A DNA stretch of 64,000 nucleotides, from positions 434,001-498,000 of the forward strand of contig JAGYJP010000001.1 in the NCBI GenBank assembly GCA_018402075.1, read 5' to 3'. Made by a program: the position numbers and the translations under genes. Under the pieces are notes generated by a model. That model worked only from the letters and a program-made list of their open reading frames with translations, was not told where the DNA came from and made no database searches. Below are positions 8,119-16,515 of this stretch, in pieces (within the stretch, counting starts at the first letter, position 1; every line of letters starts with the position of its first letter). This DNA is from Candidatus Nanopelagicales bacterium (GTDB taxonomy: Bacteria; Actinomycetota; Actinomycetes; S36-B12).

Positions 8119-8667
8119 ATGCCCAATCCGGCAAACCCATTAACTCCAGTGCTGCCCTCTCAACTGGTTCAAATCGCTTACCGAGTCCCGGACTTAGAAG
8201 CCGCATGTCACGAGTGGGCCCAGAAAGTTGGTGCTGGGCCCTTTCTGGTTCGCCACCACCTACCCGTTGTCGCCACCCATAATGGGCAACCTGCGATCTA
8301 CGATCACAGTGCGGCATTTGGGCAATGGGGGCCAATAATGCTGGAGATCATTCAGATTCATGAATGCGAACCTGCCAGCATGAGCGAAGTGCTTGAGCAC
8401 GAACAACCGGGACAGGTCAATCACTATGCATGCTTCGTGGACGATCTCGACTCCGCAAGTGCTGCCCTTGTCAGCCAAGGCATACCACTCACAATGTCCC
8501 TTACGTCATCCTCGGGAATGTCGGTCAACTTCCACGATGCGCGTCACCTACTTGGCGGGATCCTCGAACTCTATGTGGGCAATGTGCACCTTCGAGGGTT
8601 TTACGACAAAGTTGCGGCCTTGGCCAAGGATTGGGATGGCTCGGATGTGATTCGGTACATCGACTAA
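8119..8667 (+). CDS. VOC-superfamily (glyoxalase-like) protein
   Basis: A 182-aa vicinal-oxygen-chelate protein. It has two beta-alpha-beta-beta-beta modules: LVQIAYRVPDLEAACHEWAQ opens the first, and VNHYACFVDDLDSASAALVSQG opens the second. The end of each module resembles VOC metal-ligand regions (ILELYVGNVHL). It is related to the VOC proteins at 55.1-56.3 kb, sharing the layout GAGPF, SMSEV/SIYRD-type region and a C-terminal WDG segment. It is divergent from the operon starting at 7934 and has an AGGGA site before the ATG. The substrate is unknown. Confidence 0.82.
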   Translation: MPNPANPLTPVLPSQLVQIAYRVPDLEAACHEWAQKVGAGPFLVRHHLPVVATHNGQPAIYDHSAAFGQWGPIMLEIIQIHECEPASMSEVLEHEQPGQVNHYACFVDDLDSASAALVSQGIPLTMSLTSSSGMSVNFHDARHLLGGILELYVGNVHLRGFYDKVAALAKDWDGSDVIRYID

Positions 8668-8678
8668 CAGGCGCCAAT

Positions 8679-8700
8679 TAACGATTATGAAATCGCGTTA
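8679..8700. terminator. bulged hairpin between convergent genes
   Basis: TAACGATT and AATCGCGTTA pair with a two-base bulge around the loop ATGA. The element lies between the convergent VOC and phosphatase genes and overlaps the phosphatase stop. It is a weak candidate for a bidirectional terminator. Confidence 0.3.
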
Positions 8701-9342
8701 TCGATTAGTAAATAAAGTGCGATCACTCAAAAAATACGAGTGTTCGTTGAATGACACCAGTGACAATCCCCGGGACCCAGACACAATACTTGTTATCGAA
8801 GCATTCACGCTCACCCTGTTCATAGCGATAACGCCGTGACTATCCGCACCCAGCAGGCGCCCAGCCAGTACTGCGGTAACTCCAGCAGAAGTTGCTACCA
8901 CAGCATCAGAGCCCTTGGGAAGATTTGCGGCTAAATCGGTGAGTGCCTGAAAGGCGCCGTCGGCAAAATCCTGCCAGTGTCTATGGGAGCTTTCCATCCA
9001 AGTCGCCATGGCAGCATCGAGATGCTGCTGGAACTCGGCAGATGACATCCCGTCAGTTGCGGACGGATTTCCTAAAAACTTGTTCACTGCGGCATGGGCA
9101 TCGAATTCGTCAAACCGCGAGTCCGGTTTCTGCAGGTCCACCTCAAGAGTGTCCGCGGCTATAGAAGCAGTATCAATTTGTCGCCGTAAACTTCCACTGA
9201 CCACTATGGGTGACCGAAGGCCTCGACGAGCTAGTTCTTGGCTGGCGACTTTGGCTTGCTGACGCCCCAATTCAGAGAGGACGTCATAATTGTCGGTTCC
9301 GAAACTGGCCTGCCCATGTCGCAGCAGATAGATCGCCGGCAT
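8698..9342 (-). CDS. histidine phosphatase superfamily (PhoE/GpmB-like) protein
   Basis: A 214-aa branch-1 histidine phosphatase. The catalytic RHG signature is at the N-terminus (YLLRHGQASFG, His9 the expected phospho-acceptor) followed by LSELGRQQAK and a later SGSLRRQIDTA arginine segment. The C-terminal second histidine is not obvious: the region usually reading SHG reads ATSAGVTAVLAG, so the general-acid side may be altered. It starts 6 bases after the E2 gene and is likely co-transcribed with the 2-oxoacid dehydrogenase genes. The substrate is unknown. Confidence 0.8.
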   Translation of the reverse strand: MPAIYLLRHGQASFGTDNYDVLSELGRQQAKVASQELARRGLRSPIVVSGSLRRQIDTASIAADTLEVDLQKPDSRFDEFDAHAAVNKFLGNPSATDGMSSAEFQQHLDAAMATWMESSHRHWQDFADGAFQALTDLAANLPKGSDAVVATSAGVTAVLAGRLLGADSHGVIAMNRVSVNASITSIVSGSRGLSLVSFNEHSYFLSDRTLFTNR

Positions 9343-9348
9343 CGATTC

Positions 9349-10788
9349 CTATGACACCAAAACTAGTGGGCGGGCTAACAGTTGGGCAATCGTTTGTAAG
9401 TACTCTGCCGCCGGTGCGCCATCAACTGCCCGGTGATCAAATGTCAGACTAAGGGTGAGCACTTGCGTGCGAACAAATTTTTCACCCTCCCATTTGCCGG
9501 AATCACGCAATCGACCAACACCAAGAATTCCTACGTTTCCTGGATTGATCACAGGCGTGAAAAAGTCAACTCCATAAGTTCCCAGTGACGTGACGGCGAA
9601 TGTCGCTCCCTCGAGATCGTCAAGACCGATTGATCCCGATCGACAACGCTCCGCAACATCGCGGGTTCGACGGGCCAACTCGGGTAATGAGAGTTGATCC
9701 GCGTCGCGAATAACGGGCACCATAAGGCCACCTGGTACAGCCACGGCGAGTCCCATGTGGATCTGGCCAAGAAGGTGAATCTCTTTGTCGATAATCGTGG
9801 CATTCAGAATGGGATGCTGACGCAAAGCAAGTGCCGCCGCCCTGACAACAAAATCATTCAGGCTCGGGACAGCCACTCCCAATGCTGCATACTGATTTTT
9901 CATTTCCGCCCGAAGTTCCACAACTGCATCCATGGAAACTTCAAATCCGTGAGTGAGTTGAGCCATCTCCGTCAGGCTTTGCTGCATTCGGGCAGCAATA
10001 GTGCCCCGCATACCTTTCATGGGGATTATTGATGTTGTGTCTGAGTGAGTCAGACCCCTGGCCGAAGGAGTCGGAACCGACGTGGCCAGAGCTGCGGCAG
10101 CCGTCGACTGCGGAGTCGATGCGGATGCATCCCGCAGATCGCTGCGCCTCACTACGCCATTCTCAGTTTCAATCTTTGTGGGATCAATGCCCGCATCGCG
10201 GGCATCCCGCCGCACCAACGGAGAGATCACTTTTCCGGGGCGAACTTGACCAGCATCCTTGGCGGCTGACTCTGCTGCCTCTCGAACGTCCTCTGACAAG
10301 ATTCGACCCGATGGTCCTGTTCCAGAAATAAATGCGGGATCAACGTTTAGCTCATTGGCTACCCGGCGAGCATTGGGGCTAATCAGAATTCGCCCACCAG
10401 GCGCTGCCATGCCCGTTGCGCCGTCCAGAATTCCCGAACTGACTTGTTGCATGCTGGTTATATCAATTGATTCCGAGTTGGCAGAGTTGGCAGAGTTGGC
10501 ACTGGTAATTGAGACCGGTGCCGAGGGCGCGTGCCCACCGGGTGGTGCTTCGCCCTCAGCTAACAGCCAACCGAGTACCGAACCCGGTTCGAGGGTTGCT
10601 CCGTCAGGGACGCCTCGCGCCAAAATGCCTTCGGCTTCAGCTTCTACGTCAACATCTATTTTGTCGGTGGCAAGTCGGAGTAATGGCATTCCCACCGTGA
10701 TGACCGAGCCGTCATCGACCAGCCATTCCTCGACGGTGCCTTCTTCCATGGTCAAACCAAGCTTGGGGAGCAAAATTTCAATCGCCAT
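9349..10788 (-). CDS. 2-oxoacid dehydrogenase E2 (dihydrolipoamide acyltransferase) with two peripheral-subunit-binding-like domains
   Basis: A 479-aa E2 subunit. The lipoyl domain occupies about residues 2-78 with the lipoylated Lys at K43 (ATDKID). A SAN-repeat linker lies at about 97-105. A subunit-binding domain lies at about 134-171 (ISPNARRVANELNVDP) and a second, similar one at about 187-221 (ISPLVRRDARDAGIDP). The catalytic acyltransferase domain follows, ending with DHRAVDG (His452, Asp456). It lies 3 bases after the E1-beta gene. Most E2s have one subunit-binding domain, so the doubled arrangement is unusual. No E3 gene is present in the window. Confidence 0.93.
   Translation of the reverse strand: MAIEILLPKLGLTMEEGTVEEWLVDDGSVITVGMPLLRLATDKIDVDVEAEAEGILARGVPDGATLEPGSVLGWLLAEGEAPPGGHAPSAPVSITSANSANSANSESIDITSMQQVSSGILDGATGMAAPGGRILISPNARRVANELNVDPAFISGTGPSGRILSEDVREAAESAAKDAGQVRPGKVISPLVRRDARDAGIDPTKIETENGVVRRSDLRDASASTPQSTAAAALATSVPTPSARGLTHSDTTSIIPMKGMRGTIAARMQQSLTEMAQLTHGFEVSMDAVVELRAEMKNQYAALGVAVPSLNDFVVRAAALALRQHPILNATIIDKEIHLLGQIHMGLAVAVPGGLMVPVIRDADQLSLPELARRTRDVAERCRSGSIGLDDLEGATFAVTSLGTYGVDFFTPVINPGNVGILGVGRLRDSGKWEGEKFVRTQVLTLSLTFDHRAVDGAPAAEYLQTIAQLLARPLVLVS
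10475..10501. repeat. three 9-bp in-frame repeats in the E2 linker
   Basis: GAGTTGGCA occurs three times in tandem, encoding the SAN-SAN-SAN part of the flexible linker after the lipoyl domain. The copies are identical at the DNA level, which suggests recent slippage. Confidence 0.8.
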
Positions 10789-10791
10789 GGA

Positions 10792-11778
10792 CTATTTCCG
10801 CTCAAGTAATCGTCGGACGCTGGCCTCAATGCGTGGTGCATCCGGTATGTAGGCGTTCTCTAAAATCGGCGCGAATGGCACCGGGGCGAATGGAGCCGCG
10901 AGGCGAGCAACCGGTGCATCCAGATAATCAAAAGCGGATTCCTGAATCTGCGAGGAAATCTCAGCACCGATCCCACCAAATTCAACAGCCTCATGAACAA
11001 CGAGCACTCGATTCGTTTTCTTCACCGAGTTAATAATCGTGTGCATGTCGAGTGGTTGAACTGACCGCGGATCGATTATCTCCACAGAGATTTCATCTTT
11101 TTCCAAGTTAGCTGCAGCTTTCTCGGCCTCAACTACCATGCGTCCAATCGCAACAATGGTTACATTGCTGCCCTCACGAACTGTGTTGGCAACACCAAAC
11201 GGGATTTCATAAAGTTCCTCAGGAACCGGACCTTTCATACCCAGCATTTTTTTGTTCATGACCACAATCGTGGGATTGTTATCGCGCACGGCTCCAACAA
11301 TTAAGCCTTTTGCATCGTGGGGGCTTGCCGGCATTGCCACCTTTAAGCCAGGGATATGCGCCAGCCAAGCTTCCAAGCTTTGGCTGTGCTGCGCAGCAGC
11401 CGACATCCCTGCGCCACCCGCGGTAGTGATGGTCAATGGAACCGAGACATTCCCGCCAAACATGTATTTCATTTTGGCCGCCTGATTAAAAATTTGATCC
11501 ATGGCAACACCGACGAAATCCATGAACATGAGGTCACATACGGGACGAAGCCCACATGCGGCGGCTCCAACTCCCAGTCCAATAATTGCCTGTTCAGCAA
11601 TGGGTGTGTCTTTGACACGAGCTTCACCGTATTCAGTCAGCAATCCATCAAACATATGGAATACGCCACCGTATCCAGCGACATCTTCACCGATTAGGAA
11701 GACATCGGGATCCTCAGCCATGATTTGGAAAAGCCCCTCGTTGAAAGCCTTGACGTAAGTGAGTTCACGAGTGGTCAC
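10792..11778 (-). CDS. 2-oxoacid dehydrogenase E1 component, beta subunit
   Basis: A 328-aa transketolase-pyrimidine/C-terminal type protein matching E1-beta of the acetoin, pyruvate or branched-chain dehydrogenase complexes. Visible features are MAEDPDVFLIGEDVAGYGGVF, the conserved Glu region DTPIAEQAIIGLGVGAA, and the C-terminal domain with EIIDPRSVQPLD and VLVVHEAVEFGGIGAEIS. It forms the TPP-dependent decarboxylase with the E1-alpha encoded 64 bases upstream and feeds the E2. The particular 2-oxoacid or acetoin substrate cannot be told from the sequence. Confidence 0.93.
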   Translation of the reverse strand: MTTRELTYVKAFNEGLFQIMAEDPDVFLIGEDVAGYGGVFHMFDGLLTEYGEARVKDTPIAEQAIIGLGVGAAACGLRPVCDLMFMDFVGVAMDQIFNQAAKMKYMFGGNVSVPLTITTAGGAGMSAAAQHSQSLEAWLAHIPGLKVAMPASPHDAKGLIVGAVRDNNPTIVVMNKKMLGMKGPVPEELYEIPFGVANTVREGSNVTIVAIGRMVVEAEKAAANLEKDEISVEIIDPRSVQPLDMHTIINSVKKTNRVLVVHEAVEFGGIGAEISSQIQESAFDYLDAPVARLAAPFAPVPFAPILENAYIPDAPRIEASVRRLLERK

Positions 11779-11842
11779 TGATAAATCCCTTCAGACTTGC
11801 ATCGAGCTGCGATGACATGATGGTTGAGTTGTAATCCGCTTC

Positions 11843-12847
11843 TTATGTGGTGTAGACGTCATCGAGAATATCGGCCGGATCAGGATCCGGGCTGGTTCGG
11901 GCAAATTCGATCCCGTCTTCAATATCAGCTTCGGTCTCTGCCCAAATATTGGCAAACTCCTCTGCGGTGACCAATCCACGTTCCACCCCAATTGTCTCGA
12001 GGAGGGTTATTGCATCGCGGGTCTTCCATGCTTCTACTTCAGCTGGATCGCGATACAAGATGCGCATCCCTTTAATGCCTTGATGGTCGAAGTAGCGGTA
12101 GGTCTTGGCTTCGATCAACGTTGGTCCCTCGCCACGTTTGGCTCTCTCAATAGCTTCACGTGCCACCTCACGGACAGCTAAAACATCCATGCCATCGACG
12201 ATGACACCAGGAATACCATACGAGGCAGCCCGCTCGGCAATGTCAGTCAATTTCATATGTCGATCTTGTGGCGTGAATTCAGCGTAGCCATTGTTTTCGA
12301 TCACAAAGATAACTGGCAAGTTCATTACGGCGGCCATGTTTACTGATTCATGGAAGGCACCAATATTGGTCGCACCATCGCCAAAAAATGACACAGCAAC
12401 CGTGCCATCGCCGCGGTACTGGGATGCGAAAGCAGCTCCCACCGCTATCGGAATCCCACCACCAACAATTGCATTTGCGCCGAGCATGCCGCGACCCATG
12501 TCAACAATATGCATTGAACCACCCCGGCCCTTGCAATATCCCGTGGTTTTGCCATAGAGCTCAGCAAACATGGGCCGAAAATCGGCGCCTTTCGCGATTG
12601 CGTGTCCATGACCACGGTGTGTCGATGTGATCTGATCCGCATCCGTCAATACTGAACACACCCCTGCGGCTACCGCTTCTTGGCCCACATAAAGATGCAA
12701 GAAACCTGGCATGTCGCCGGATTCAACTAACTTGCCAGCTCGCTCCTCAAACCTTCGGATGCGCACCATGCGTCGGTGCAAGTCCTGAACGAGTTCACGA
12801 GTCGCCGGCATCGCCTCTGGCGCAAGGGTCTCCGTGGATATGGCCAT
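11843..12847 (-). CDS. 2-oxoacid dehydrogenase E1 component, alpha subunit (AcoA/PdhA-like)
   Basis: A 334-aa TPP-binding E1-alpha. The thiamine-pyrophosphate motif runs from FGDGATNIGAFHE to VIENNGYA (GDG...NN). Also seen are STHRGHGHAIAKG and GGSMHI, typical of AcoA and PdhA. A GGGAG site precedes the ATG. It heads the operon E1-alpha, E1-beta, E2, phosphatase (12847 to 8698). It resembles acetoin-dehydrogenase-type E1-alpha more than dimeric E1, but a branched-chain 2-oxoacid role is equally compatible with the surrounding acyl-CoA catabolism genes. Confidence 0.92.
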   Translation of the reverse strand: MAISTETLAPEAMPATRELVQDLHRRMVRIRRFEERAGKLVESGDMPGFLHLYVGQEAVAAGVCSVLTDADQITSTHRGHGHAIAKGADFRPMFAELYGKTTGYCKGRGGSMHIVDMGRGMLGANAIVGGGIPIAVGAAFASQYRGDGTVAVSFFGDGATNIGAFHESVNMAAVMNLPVIFVIENNGYAEFTPQDRHMKLTDIAERAASYGIPGVIVDGMDVLAVREVAREAIERAKRGEGPTLIEAKTYRYFDHQGIKGMRILYRDPAEVEAWKTRDAITLLETIGVERGLVTAEEFANIWAETEADIEDGIEFARTSPDPDPADILDDVYTT

Positions 12848-12969
12848 GTGCGGGCTCCCGGTTCCGTCGAGTGTTACTGCTCTTATTGGTCCTGCGATTG
12901 ACTGACGAAGACTACACTAAAAGCCTACCTGTCACTAGGACGTCCAAGTAAATTCCATCAGGAGACCAA

Positions 12970-13824
12970 ATGACCCGCCGCATCCTTGCCATAACCGGTG
13001 GCCATCGCGTGGCATTGGACGATTTCCTCGCCGCCCTCGCAGATATTTGCACCGAGCGTGATTGGGTGTGGGCGCATTCAACTCAACCCACTGCTCAACG
13101 GTGGCTGAGCGGTGACCTCGCTGGCCAATGGGATGCGGTTCTGCTGCACGACATCCCGGGCCTGCGATTACAACGGGGAGTAGAGCCAGAGATTATTGGC
13201 CCTGATCCACAGACTGCCCGCGATGCAGTGGACCTACTTGACGCTGGCCAAGGATTGGTTGTACTTCATCATGCTATCTCTGCATGGCCTGGCTGGGAAG
13301 GATGGGCCGAGGTCACCGGAGCTAGGTTCTTGTACCGGCCCGGTCAACTACGCGGGGTCGATTTACCGTCTTCTGGCTATCGGCACAGCGCCTTTACAGT
13401 CCGCGTCACTGACCCGACTCATCCAATAACCCAAGGAGTCAGTGACTTCACCGTTGACGACGAACTTTATTTCGCACCGTTGCTCACCGATCGGGTCACG
13501 GCTTTCCTTGACAACGATGCAGATATGGATGGCGCACTCTTCCAAGACACTTTTGACGAGGTAAAGAATGGCACCTCAACCGGAGTTACCTGCCAAAACA
13601 GAGGTCAAGATGCCGGACTTCATGGCGGCAGCCGGCTAATGGGATGGACCACAACGGCAGGTCGCAGCCCGGTCGCCACTCTCCTGATGGGAGACGGTCC
13701 TAGTACTTTTGCCAACCCCATGTTTCGGCGACTATTGGGAAATGCACTCGAATGGGTCTCAAGTGATGGTGCCAAAGCTGCAGCTGCAATCAACCCATCT
13801 CCAATACCGCTGCCACACCATTAG
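12970..13824 (+). CDS. ThuA-like domain protein 1
   Basis: A 284-aa protein of the ThuA-like (glutamine-amidotransferase-fold) family. Typical features are WDAVLLHDIPG, a LDAGQGLVVLHHAISAWPGWEGWAE-type segment with the HHA motif, HPITQGVSDFTVDDELY and GRSPVATLLMGDG. ThuA members are linked to trehalose or other sugar catabolism and are often of unknown chemistry. An AGGAG site precedes the ATG. It is divergent from the E1-alpha gene and convergent with the ABC permease gene. A second ThuA-like gene is at 33751-34560. Confidence 0.85.
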   Translation: MTRRILAITGGHRVALDDFLAALADICTERDWVWAHSTQPTAQRWLSGDLAGQWDAVLLHDIPGLRLQRGVEPEIIGPDPQTARDAVDLLDAGQGLVVLHHAISAWPGWEGWAEVTGARFLYRPGQLRGVDLPSSGYRHSAFTVRVTDPTHPITQGVSDFTVDDELYFAPLLTDRVTAFLDNDADMDGALFQDTFDEVKNGTSTGVTCQNRGQDAGLHGGSRLMGWTTTAGRSPVATLLMGDGPSTFANPMFRRLLGNALEWVSSDGAKAAAAINPSPIPLPHH

Positions 13825-13857
13825 TCAGATGGGGAATTTCGACTCCGAGACCCCTGA

Positions 13858-14883
13858 TCAACCCTGACGTCTGGCCGTACGCGCTGCCAGCGCAACGGCC
13901 ACAATGAGAGCTACGCCATTGAAGAGTTGGGTTACATAAGATGGCGCACCGGCTAATTGCAAACCTGTTACGCCAGTCGCAAGGAGGAAAATCGCGACCA
14001 GAGTACCTCCCACATTCACCCGGCCGGGTCGAATTTGGGTTGCACCCAAGAACACCGCGGAGAAGGCTGGTAGCAGGTAACCGCTTCCACTATCTGGAGT
14101 CGCGGTACCAATGGTGGCCAGATACACGATGCCTGCGAAAGCGGAAGTAGCACCCGACGCAATGAATGCAATAGTTGTGACACGCCCCACACGGACTCCA
14201 GCCAGGCGCGAGGCTACCGGGTTACCTCCCACAGCGTAGAGATAACGACCACCGGGGGTGTAATCCAGAATCCACCAAAAAACTAGTGCGATAAATGCCG
14301 CGTAATACACCGAAAGAGGCAAGCCAAAAACTTCGTTGCGAGCGAACTCAAAGAAGGGAGCGTATCCGGAGGTACTAAGCACAATTTGGGAACTGTCCGT
14401 AATCATGTAAGCGATCGCGATCAGAACGCTACTCATACCAAGGGTGCCAATAAAGGAATCAACTTTAAGTTTGACCACTACAAGTGAGTTGGTTAATCCA
14501 ATCACCACACCAATCAAGATCGAGCCACCCGCGGCGACAACAACGCCATAACCATTTGTCAGCGCCCATGCCGTGTAACACACTGAAACTGTCACAGTTC
14601 CGGCAATTGTGAGGTCAAAAGCCCCTGACGCGACAGGTAAAATTAGACCCAGCGCAATGATCGCACTGATTGCCTGGAAGGTCAGTACCTGTTTGAACGT
14701 GCTTGCTTGCAAGAATAAATCCGGGATCCACAGGGCGAAAATCAAAACGAGCAAAGCCCACACGTAAATTCCACTGTACTTGTCAAAGCCCAAATTGATA
14801 CGGCGACGAGGGGCTACTTCTTGCAAATCAGACATGGAATCCGCTCTAGGTCTCGGCCGACGACTTGTCGGTTGGGTGGACAA
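13858..14883 (-). CDS. ABC transporter permease, ribose/xylose (CUT2) type
   Basis: A 341-aa multi-spanning membrane protein of the RbsC/BPD_transp_2 family. It has about eight to ten hydrophobic helices and the family segments ALGLILPVASGAFDLTIAGTV, VDSFIGTLGMSSVLIAIAY, and YAVGGNPVASRLAGVRVGRV followed by FLGATQIRPGRVNVGGT. It lies 38 bases after the ATPase gene and would form the transmembrane pore with it. No binding protein is adjacent. The two sugar-type binding proteins at 0.1-2.5 kb are the nearest candidates. Confidence 0.92.
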   Translation of the reverse strand: MSTQPTSRRPRPRADSMSDLQEVAPRRRINLGFDKYSGIYVWALLVLIFALWIPDLFLQASTFKQVLTFQAISAIIALGLILPVASGAFDLTIAGTVTVSVCYTAWALTNGYGVVVAAGGSILIGVVIGLTNSLVVVKLKVDSFIGTLGMSSVLIAIAYMITDSSQIVLSTSGYAPFFEFARNEVFGLPLSVYYAAFIALVFWWILDYTPGGRYLYAVGGNPVASRLAGVRVGRVTTIAFIASGATSAFAGIVYLATIGTATPDSGSGYLLPAFSAVFLGATQIRPGRVNVGGTLVAIFLLATGVTGLQLAGAPSYVTQLFNGVALIVAVALAARTARRQG

Positions 14884-14921
14884 ATGGGTGAGTTATTCAG
14901 TTATGTAGTTACTCGGGTGGG

Positions 14922-16445
14922 CTAGGCCGCAGGTTCAGCTGAGTCTCGGCCAATGGTCGCTGCAGTAATGTTTTCCGCCGTTATTTGGCTTCCGCGAAGA
15001 ATCTCGGATGCTTTTCCACGTCGCATGATCACAACACGATCGCACAGCCTCACCAGTTCCTCATGATCGGTCGAACACACCAGTACAGCCGCACCCTGAG
15101 CCGCGGCTTCTTCGATGAGAGTGTGAATATCTGCTTTGGCACCAACATCGACGCCTTGGGTGGGTTCATCGAGAATGAGAACCTTCGGTTCCTGACGCAG
15201 CCAGCGAGCCAGGATCACTTTCTGCTGATTGCCCCCTGAAAGTTGGGTCATGGTGTATTCAGTTTGCCCACTTGGTTTGACCGATAGGCGATCGAGCCAC
15301 ACGCGAACATCGGACCTTTCGGGGCTACGTCGCAGAATGCCCATGGTCATGTGTCGGCCGGGATCAACAAGTGTGATGTTTTCCCGCAGCGACTGATCCA
15401 GCAATGAGGCATTAGCGTGGCGCTCCGCCGGCACCAAAGCAATTCCTCGGTCAATGGAAATATCGGGGCGGTTTTGGGGCAGGATTTTTCCGTCCACCGT
15501 TATCTCGCCCGAGCGACCATGTCCTCCGAAGACGAGAGCGGCAACTTCTTCGCGCCCGGAGCCCGTAATGCCTGCAACACCCACCACTTCCTCGCGATGA
15601 ACGGTTAAATTCATGTCTGACACATTGCGACCGCTTACCCCTGCAAGCTCAAGAACTTCCTGTCCATGTTCACGGCTTGAAGAGTCGCTTCGATCGTGAT
15701 CCTCAAGCTTGCGACCGACAACAAGTTCCACCAACTCTTCTTCGGTGAGACCTGCCACGGGGCAAGTGGTGATCAGCTTTCCGTCGCGCAGCACTGTTAC
15801 CGACTCGGCCATCTCAAAGACTTCATCAAAGTGGTGGGAAACAAACAACACAGCCACCCCAGAGTCTGCAACTCGACGGACGAGTTGATAAAGACGCTGA
15901 GCTTCGGCCCCGGGAAGGTTTGCAGTCGGCTCATCCAAAATAAGTACCTTTGGTGGGGTCCCGCGTTCGGACATGGCTCGGGCGATCGCAACTGCGGTGC
16001 GCTCAGACATTTGCAAACCAGCAACCGGCATGCTCACATTAATGTTGTATCCGAGAGCTGCCAACGATTCGCGAGCCTTGGAACGCTCTTTGCGCCACCT
16101 AATTGTTTTCACAAAATTTGTGATGTAACCCTGACCCAACGCCAAATTGTCCACCGAATCAAGATTTCCGACCAAGCCCAGATCTTGATGAACGAACCTG
16201 AGCCCTGCGGCTTCGCTTGCGACCGGGTCAACCAGCGGGAGTAGCTCTCCACCAACGGTGACCTCAATGCCTGGCTCTGGCTCATGGAAGCCCGCAAGGA
16301 TTTTGATTAACGTAGATTTCCCACAACCGTTTTGCCCTACGAGTGCCCGAACTTCACCCGGCGCCACTTCAATGCTCACCTGGTCAAGCGCAACTTGCGC
16401 GCCAAAAATCTTCGTGGCGTTGCGCACACTTAAAGCGGCTGTCAT
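14922..16445 (-). CDS. ABC transporter ATP-binding protein with two nucleotide-binding domains (RbsA/MglA type)
   Basis: A 507-aa tandem ATPase. The first domain has an intact Walker A (GQNGCGKST), a signature region near LQMSERTAVAIARAM and Walker B LILDEPTANLP. The second domain has the degenerate P-loop GITGSGREE usual for this family, with the signature LSGGNQQKVILARWL and LILDEPTQGVDVGA. It would energise the permease encoded just downstream. It lies 70 bases after the PPDK-like gene, so the transporter is probably part of the same leftward transcription unit. Confidence 0.93.
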   Translation of the reverse strand: MTAALSVRNATKIFGAQVALDQVSIEVAPGEVRALVGQNGCGKSTLIKILAGFHEPEPGIEVTVGGELLPLVDPVASEAAGLRFVHQDLGLVGNLDSVDNLALGQGYITNFVKTIRWRKERSKARESLAALGYNINVSMPVAGLQMSERTAVAIARAMSERGTPPKVLILDEPTANLPGAEAQRLYQLVRRVADSGVAVLFVSHHFDEVFEMAESVTVLRDGKLITTCPVAGLTEEELVELVVGRKLEDHDRSDSSSREHGQEVLELAGVSGRNVSDMNLTVHREEVVGVAGITGSGREEVAALVFGGHGRSGEITVDGKILPQNRPDISIDRGIALVPAERHANASLLDQSLRENITLVDPGRHMTMGILRRSPERSDVRVWLDRLSVKPSGQTEYTMTQLSGGNQQKVILARWLRQEPKVLILDEPTQGVDVGAKADIHTLIEEAAAQGAAVLVCSTDHEELVRLCDRVVIMRRGKASEILRGSQITAENITAATIGRDSAEPAA

Positions 16446-16515
16446 TACTTCTCCCTAACTTTCGGCCCAAGATTACATGCAAATATCCGAGATGCAAGGC
16501 TTTCCAAGTATTCCT

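Noticed and set aside
13858..16445. Treating the ABC ATPase and permease and the 0.1-2.5 kb binding proteins as one operon.
   Set aside because: They are more than 11 kb apart with many unrelated genes between; a functional link is possible but not an operon.
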